Origin: Siphonodentalium dalli
Lineage: Eukaryota; Mollusca; Scaphopoda; Gadilida; Siphonodentaliidae
Assembly: GCA_032622095.1 (NCBI GenBank)
Contig: CP136066.1
Span: 8,147,784 to 8,211,783 of the forward strand
Direction of reading: 5' to 3'
DNA length: 64,000 bases
Positions within the stretch are counted from its first letter, which is position 1, and every line of letters begins with the position of its first letter. This document shows positions 59,143-64,000 of this stretch, one piece after another. The notes beneath the pieces are model-generated. The model saw only the letters and a list, made by a program, of their open reading frames with translations, searched no databases and was not told the DNA's origin. The position numbers and the translations under genes are program-made.

Positions 59143-59341
59143 CTTTGATCTTAAAAAATATGTACCCTATGATGACTCGAAGTACCTACCCGAGACTGAA
59201 GCGAAACCTGAAAAACTTATAAGGAAAGCCGCAGCTAAGAAGATAAAAGTTAAAAAGATAAAAGCAGGAAAAGCGAAGAAGACAAACATTGGAAAAGTTA
59301 AAACGGAACCCGCAAACGACATATTCTCCTCACCAAAATGA
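59120..59341 (+). CDS. Small lysine-rich protein of the virus-like element
   Basis: 73 residues. The first 25 are acidic and tyrosine-rich (MGTPYYYDFDLKKYVPYDDS); residues 32-61 are very basic, with repeated KKIKVKK, AGKAKKTN and KVKTEP. This composition suits a DNA-condensing or core protein, or a scaffold-like partner of the capsid, but composition alone cannot decide. The start lies inside the preceding gene and the stop overlaps the capsid ATG (ATGA), supporting a real gene in the array. Confidence 0.5.
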   Translation: MGTPYYYDFDLKKYVPYDDSKYLPETEAKPEKLIRKAAAKKIKVKKIKAGKAKKTNIGKVKTEPANDIFSSPK

Positions 59342-59997
59342 GTAACTTACCTACATTTTCGAAGGCTACTGAAAGGCCGGAAGTTATGCAAAGGGAATGG
59401 ATGGAATACAACCCCGTTAACCAGATAGTAGACGGTGCTCCTATAGAGTTCAACGTACCATCGACGTCTCAGAAATATATTGATTTTCGAAACAGTTTTC
59501 TAAACTTGACTTTGAAAATTGTGAAAGGTGATGGAAGCGCTTTGAAAAAAACTTCAAAAGTAGGAATTATTAACGCACCAGTCCACTCATTGTTCTCGTC
59601 AGTCGACATCGAGCTTCAGCAAACTACGTTATCAACATTAGGGCCGTTTTATCCTTACAAGTCTTATCTGGACGTGCTATTGAGCGCGGATGAAAATGCT
59701 ATCAACAATGGTCTACAACGGCGGATGTGGTACAAAGACACGCCCAACGAATTCGACGATACAACACCCATCGGAGGCAATCTAGGTTTTTATGAAAGAG
59801 TGAAGCTCACTGCGGAAAGCAATGAAATAAAAGTTTCCGGACCGATACTACATGATCTGTGCCAACAGGATAGATATATTATCAACGGTGTGCCCGTCCG
59901 CATTAAATTATGGCCCGTGAAGAATGCTTTCGCACTAATGAATGGCGAAGAGAATGAAAATTACAAAGTTAAAATAACCGAAATAATTTTCATTTGA
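59338..59997 (+). CDS. F54H12.2-type capsid-like protein, C-terminally truncated
   Basis: 219 residues. It opens with a short leader, then VMQREWMEYNPVNQIVDGAP, IEFNVPSTSQKYIDF, NAPVHSLFSSVDIELQQTTL, FYPYKSYLDVLLSAD, RRMWYKDTPNEF, LHDLCQQDRYIINGVPVRIK and YKVKITEIIFI. These match the order of segments in the F54H12.2-like family of transposon- or virus-derived proteins, which I interpret as jelly-roll major capsid. Family members are usually about 400 residues or more, so only the N-terminal half or so is present; the frame ends in a TGA at the last beta strand seen and no continuation is found downstream. Particle formation is therefore improbable from this copy. The start overlaps the previous stop by 4 bp (ATGA). 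Confidence 0.7.
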   Translation: MSNLPTFSKATERPEVMQREWMEYNPVNQIVDGAPIEFNVPSTSQKYIDFRNSFLNLTLKIVKGDGSALKKTSKVGIINAPVHSLFSSVDIELQQTTLSTLGPFYPYKSYLDVLLSADENAINNGLQRRMWYKDTPNEFDDTTPIGGNLGFYERVKLTAESNEIKVSGPILHDLCQQDRYIINGVPVRIKLWPVKNAFALMNGEENENYKVKITEIIFI

Positions 59998-60270
59998 CAA
60001 AAGTTTTGGCAAGTCACTTTTTAATTCCTCAATAAAGTTGAAAAATATCGGTAAATCAATACCATTCATTTTAGAAAACTCTTACCAGATTAACTGCATC
60101 TTAATGGAGGTGTTAATATTTCCCGGCATGCGTAACGAGGTGTAACTTCTGTATGCCATTAAAATGGAGGCGTTTATTGTTGACAATTTTTTTCTAAATT
60201 TTACACACCGTGAAATTATCTATAAGTTTTATCAGAAATATGGAATTACAATTAGGTGAGTGAACTTCAA
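59998..60270. other. 3' flank of the capsid-like gene
   Basis: AATAAAG at 60031-60037, 34 bp after the stop, could serve as a poly(A) signal. Two similar motifs, TTAATGGAGGTGTTAATATT and TAAAATGGAGGCGTTTATTG, lie at about 60102-60181. No further gene is seen. Confidence 0.4.
60031..60037 (+). terminator. Possible poly(A) signal AATAAAG
   Basis: 34 bp downstream of the capsid-like stop, followed by AT-rich sequence. It is a plausible shared 3' end for the array. Confidence 0.3.
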
Positions 60271-61201
60271 AAGCCACAGCTCCTGAACCCCCCCCCCCAT
60301 TCGCATGGATGCAGGGATGTGGTAACGGAGAGTCCAACATGTTCTCTGCCTTGTTTGTTCAATGTTATAAAGTTCCATGTTAGAACATAAAAAAAGTTCC
60401 CATGTTTTGCACTGATGGAATAATATCTCTACAAGCACTATGCAGAGTAAAGTTTCATGGCAAAATCTGGGGGGAGGGGTTCTTCTGACTTCAATTTCAA
60501 CTACATGTTTGGGGGGGGGTGTCCACCTTGGGAAATTCCAACTGCATCCCCCCTTTAGTCAGAATCAGACCAACACAAGTTTTTGAATAATTCCATTTGC
60601 ACCCCCCCCCTTGAACCTCAGTCAGGCCTAATTTCTAATATATTCATAAGCCATGGTTTTATATTTCTACATTCCTGGTATGAGAACATTGACAGATATT
60701 TTAACCTGAACATTTATTAGTTATTTGAAAATTTCAAACCTCATACTCCCCTCAGGTTGGAAAATTCTTCAAGTGATGACCATTTCTGTCCACAAATTTG
60801 ACCAAATGTAGTAAAATATTGTTTTGCTAAACTAATTAGCAGTTTTGTATTGGCCATGTGGATGTGGGGCAATGACACACCGGGCCGACCATGGTTCGAT
60901 CCGGTGTGCGAAAATTTAGAAATCTTAACAAGAAAATTTTGAAATCGTAACATCTACACTAGCCTCAAGCCTTCCTACCGTTGTAAATTTAAACCCTACA
61001 CCCCCCACTTAGGTTGGTAAAATTTCCAACTGATGACAATTCCAATGACAATGTTGACCAAATGTATGACAATATTGTTTTCTTAAATTAACTAGAAGTG
61101 TTTGACTGGCCACGGGGGAGGGACCAGGACACAAGCTTTCCAAGTGTTGGAAATTTCCAATCTGTTACCCCCCCTAAGGTTGGAAAATTTCCAACTGATG
61201 A
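60271..61201. repeat. Divergent copy of the 1.5-kb-type dispersed repeat with poly-C tracts
   Basis: Shares poly-C plus TTGAATC/TTAGTCAGAATCAGACC, CCATGGTT, GGTATGAGA, ACATTTATTAG, and GACACACCGGGCC text with copies at 1.4-2.7 kb and 29.2-30.0 kb. It repeatedly carries the palindromic motif GGAAATTTCC (TTGGAAAATTTCCAA type). Noncoding. Confidence 0.75.
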
Positions 61202-62535
61202 CCATTTCTGTCCAAAGTTTTTACCAAACATAGGAACATTTCCCCCCCCCCCCAATAAATTGTTTTATAATCAAACTACAAGAACATATTTCACCTATTG
61301 TTGGTGTGAAATTTCCAACTAATGTTTTGGCAAGTATGAAATTTCCAACTGTTATACTTTTGACCAAAGTTGGGGGGCTAACTACTAGTATACGTGCGAA
61401 ATAAATCTCTGTAGTTCCACTGGTAACGATGCTACCGGAATTTGCCTGTAAATATCATGCAAATTATCTCACAAGAATAAATCATACAGGTATTTGGAGG
61501 TAGCACTGGTAGTACAAGTGGAACTATATAAATGTTACTTCCGATGTCTTTCGCTCTGGTAAAGATGCATGTTAGGTGCATATTTCCGTTCATATTCTGG
61601 CACCATGTGGTTTTCTATGACGAAATGCCCACAAAAATGTACCTTGCAAACTTGCCAGCGTATGAACGTACCCTGAATCATGCCAGAAGCTGGGGTTTGT
61701 CCCACAAAAATATTCATGATTGCCAATTACTCAATCAATATATTCACTGCAAGTCTATCACAGCTAGTGACAGTCAGTTGTGGTGTTCAATTATTAACAG
61801 ACTTTTTCATTATATTACATTTAATTACATGCGGCAACACTCACTTAAAAAGTTGCTCAAATGTATGCATACTAATCACTTGACTATATTTAGACTCATT
61901 TATAGTGAAAATTCATACATGTGTTAAGTACCATATTAATAAATAATTTTAAATCTGAATAATGACAAATTATAGCATTTAGAGGTGTATCTACAGCAAA
62001 ATTCAGCCCCTCCCTTTTAAAATTGATACATAGGCCTATACATTGTACACATATGGCCATGTCCGATTTGCACTGAGGTGCCGGGAGCATCCAAGGGCAT
62101 CGGGGGGGGGGGGAGAGCCTACAAAAATGGCACTTTTCTGCCCAAAAAAGGGAATTTTCTCCGCAAACTCGGAAAAAACAACCATAAATTCATTGTGGCA
62201 AAAATCCCTATTTTAAAGGTATTTGTCGGTTTTTATGGCCGTTTTTGACAAAAAATTAATATTCCTTGTGAAATTGGTGGTATTTGGACCCAAAAAGTTA
62301 CATTTTGCTATAAAAACACGAGATTAAACACAGCATTTTCTGTCTCCAGAAAAAGGGCAAGTCCTGCCCCCTTGGTCAAGGGCAGGGGATCAGCTGCCCC
62401 CTCTTCCGGCACCCCTGCTGGGCTGATCACATACTTAATTGTATACATGCGCTAATGGCGCACCGCGCCGAATGCCCTAATGGCGCACCGCGCTAATGGC
62501 GCACTTTTTGTCGCTTTCGGCGCTTTCGGCGCGCG
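61202..62535 (+). repeat. Left arm of a giant palindrome
   Basis: Reverse complement of 62665-64000 with only isolated differences: homopolymer lengths at the poly-C and poly-G tracts, and AAAAAAGGG versus AAAAAATGG near 62155 and its mirror. The 131-codon frame in this arm is repeated identically, reversed, in the right arm and has no known domain. Confidence 0.97.
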
Positions 62536-62757
62536 CGCCGAAAGCGACAAAAAGTGCGCCATTAGCGTTGTTTCGGCGCGCGCCGAAAGCGCCGAAAGCG
62601 CCGAAAGCGCCGAAAGCGCCGAAAGCGACAAAATGTCCGCCGATCGGCGCACTTTTTGTCGCTTTCGGCGCTTTCGGCGCACCGCGCCGAAAGCGACAGA
62701 AAGTGCGCCATTAGCGCGGTGCGCCATTAGGGCATTCGGCGCGGTGCGCCATTAGCG
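62459..62757. repeat. GC-rich palindrome core with GCGCCGAAA units
   Basis: Contains nested palindromes (GCGCGCGCC, TTTCGGCGCGCGCCGAAA), two GTCGCTTTCGGCGCTTTCGG blocks, and a tandem of five or more GCGCCGAAA units at about 62576-62630. The flanks repeat GCGCACCGCG/CTAATG. Base composition contrasts sharply with the AT-rich flanks. Coding frames here are palindrome artefacts. Confidence 0.92.
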
Positions 62758-64000
62758 CATGTATACAATTAAGTATGTGATCAGCCCAGCAGGGGTGCCG
62801 GAAGAGGGGGCAGCTGATCCCCTGCCCTTGACCAAGGGGGCAGGACTTGCCCTTTTTCTGGAGACAGAAAATGCTGTGTTTAATCTCGTGTTTTTATAGC
62901 AAAATGTAACTTTTTGGGTCCAAATACCACCAATTTCACAAGGAATATTAATTTTTTGTCAAAAACGGCCATAAAAACCGACAAATACCTTTAAAATAGG
63001 GATTTTTGCCACAATGAATTTATGGTTGTTTTTTCCGAGTTTGCGGAGAAAATTCCATTTTTTGGGCAGAAAAGTGCCATTTTTGTAGGCTCTCCCCCCC
63101 CCCGATGCCCTTGGATGCTCCCGGCACCTCAGTGCAAATCGGACATGGCCATATGTGTACAATGTATAGGCCTATGTATCAATTTTAAAAGGGAGGGGCT
63201 GAATTTTGCTGTAGATACACCTCTAAATGCTATAATTTGTCATTATTCAGATTTAAAATTATTTATTAATATGGTACTTAACACATGTATGAATTTTCAC
63301 TATAAATGAGTCTAAATATAGTCAAGTGATTAGTATGCATACATTTGAGCAACTTTTTAAGTGAGTGTTGCCGCATGTAATTAAATGTAATATAATGAAA
63401 AAGTCTGTTAATAATTGAACACCACAACTGACTGTCACTAGCTGTGATAGACTTGCAGTGAATATATTGATTGAGTAATTGGCAATCATGAATATTTTTG
63501 TGGGACAAACCCCAGCTTCTGGCATGATTCAGGGTACGTTCATACGCTGGCAAGTTTGCAAGGTACATTTTTGTGGGCATTTCGTCATAGAAAACCACAT
63601 GGTGCCAGAATATGAACGGAAATATGCACCTAACATGCATCTTTACCAGAGCGAAAGACATCGGAAGTAACATTTATATAGTTCCACTTGTACTACCAGT
63701 GCTACCTCCAAATACCTGTATGATTTATTCTTGTGAGATAATTTGCATGATATTTACAGGCAAATTCCGGTAGCATCGTTACCAGTGGAACTACAGAGAT
63801 TTATTTCGCACGTATACTAGTAGTTAGCCCCCCAACTTTGGTCAAAAGTATAACAGTTGGAAATTTCATACTTGCCAAAACATTAGTTGGAAATTTCACA
63901 CCAACAATAGGTGAAATATGTTCTTGTAGTTTGATTATAAAACAATTTATTGGGGGGGGGAAATGTTCCTATGTTTGGTAAAAACTTTGGACAGAAATGG
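62665..64000 (-). repeat. Right arm of the giant palindrome (continues past the window)
   Basis: Mirror of 61202-62535; the last bases of the window still match (mirror of 61202). The true right end is not seen. Confidence 0.96.

Larger units (their letters stand above)
56523..60040 (+). mobile_element. Polinton/adinto-like endogenous virus-derived element, partial
   Basis: A compact block of six tightly packed intronless plus-strand ORFs: membrane protein, TBP-like, integrase-chromodomain, penton-like, lysine-rich protein and a truncated capsid. Spacings are tens of bases or overlaps. No protein-primed DNA polymerase B, packaging ATPase or maturation protease is visible in the flanking 10 kb. 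Long terminal inverted repeats are not seen. The element is therefore truncated, at least on the right where the capsid frame stops early. All six frames are intact as read, so the block is young or under constraint. The name is based on gene content. Confidence 0.7.

Noticed and set aside
61532-61927. 131-codon frame present in both palindrome arms
   Set aside because: Its exact mirror copy follows from the palindrome, not from selection; composition is AT-driven and no domain is recognised.
62452-62755. Frames of about 90 codons on both strands in the palindrome core
   Set aside because: Low-complexity GC repeats (Ala/Lys/Ser-rich readings in all frames) created by GCGCCGAAA units.

Overview
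The window is nuclear DNA of a metazoan, most likely a marine invertebrate and perhaps a mollusc. It is AT-rich and gene-poor, with intron-sized noncoding tracts, spliced exons, a LINE and many fold-back elements. One exon encodes part of a fibrinogen-related domain and another a signal or anchor segment followed by a PAN/Apple-like domain; both families are often expanded in invertebrate immune repertoires. The taxonomic guess rests on general character only (frequent ACATGTA motifs, RTE-like tails, a GCGCTTT-type repeat) and is weak.

Layout. 1-7.9 kb: three large minisatellites (30-, 45- and 30-bp units), a 493-bp tandem duplication, the fibrinogen-like exon (3457-3664) and a satellite block bounded by 28-bp inverted repeats. 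8-39 kb: noncoding DNA crowded with hairpin/MITE-like elements, RTE-like tails, tandem duplications and dispersed repeat pairs. 39.27-39.56 kb: a probable first exon with PAN-like cysteines, whose 3' end and splice donor are duplicated. 39.7-47.3 kb: degenerate repeats, small hairpins and a possible tRNA-derived SINE head. 47.9-52.9 kb: a decayed non-LTR retrotransposon with a coiled-coil ORF1 and an endonuclease/reverse-transcriptase ORF2. 54.1-55.4 kb: hairpin elements, one nested in a TTAA-flanked element.

The most striking region is 56.9-60.0 kb. It holds a compact, one-strand array of overlapping intronless ORFs: a two-helix membrane protein, a TATA-binding-protein-like protein, a DDE integrase with a C-terminal chromodomain, a penton/minor-capsid-like protein, a small lysine-rich protein, and a truncated capsid-like protein of the F54H12.2 type. 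This looks like part of an endogenous Polinton/adinto-like DNA virus or virus-derived transposon. A TBP-fold gene whose reading frame overlaps the integrase gene is, to my knowledge, not a described Polinton component. It has a perfect TATAAAAG box just upstream. The element could carry its own promoter-recognition factor.

The window ends in a near-perfect giant palindrome (arms about 1.3 kb, centre near 62.6 kb) with a GC-rich core of GCGCCGAAA units; it runs off the right edge. Coding calls rest on motif recognition by eye. No searches were run.
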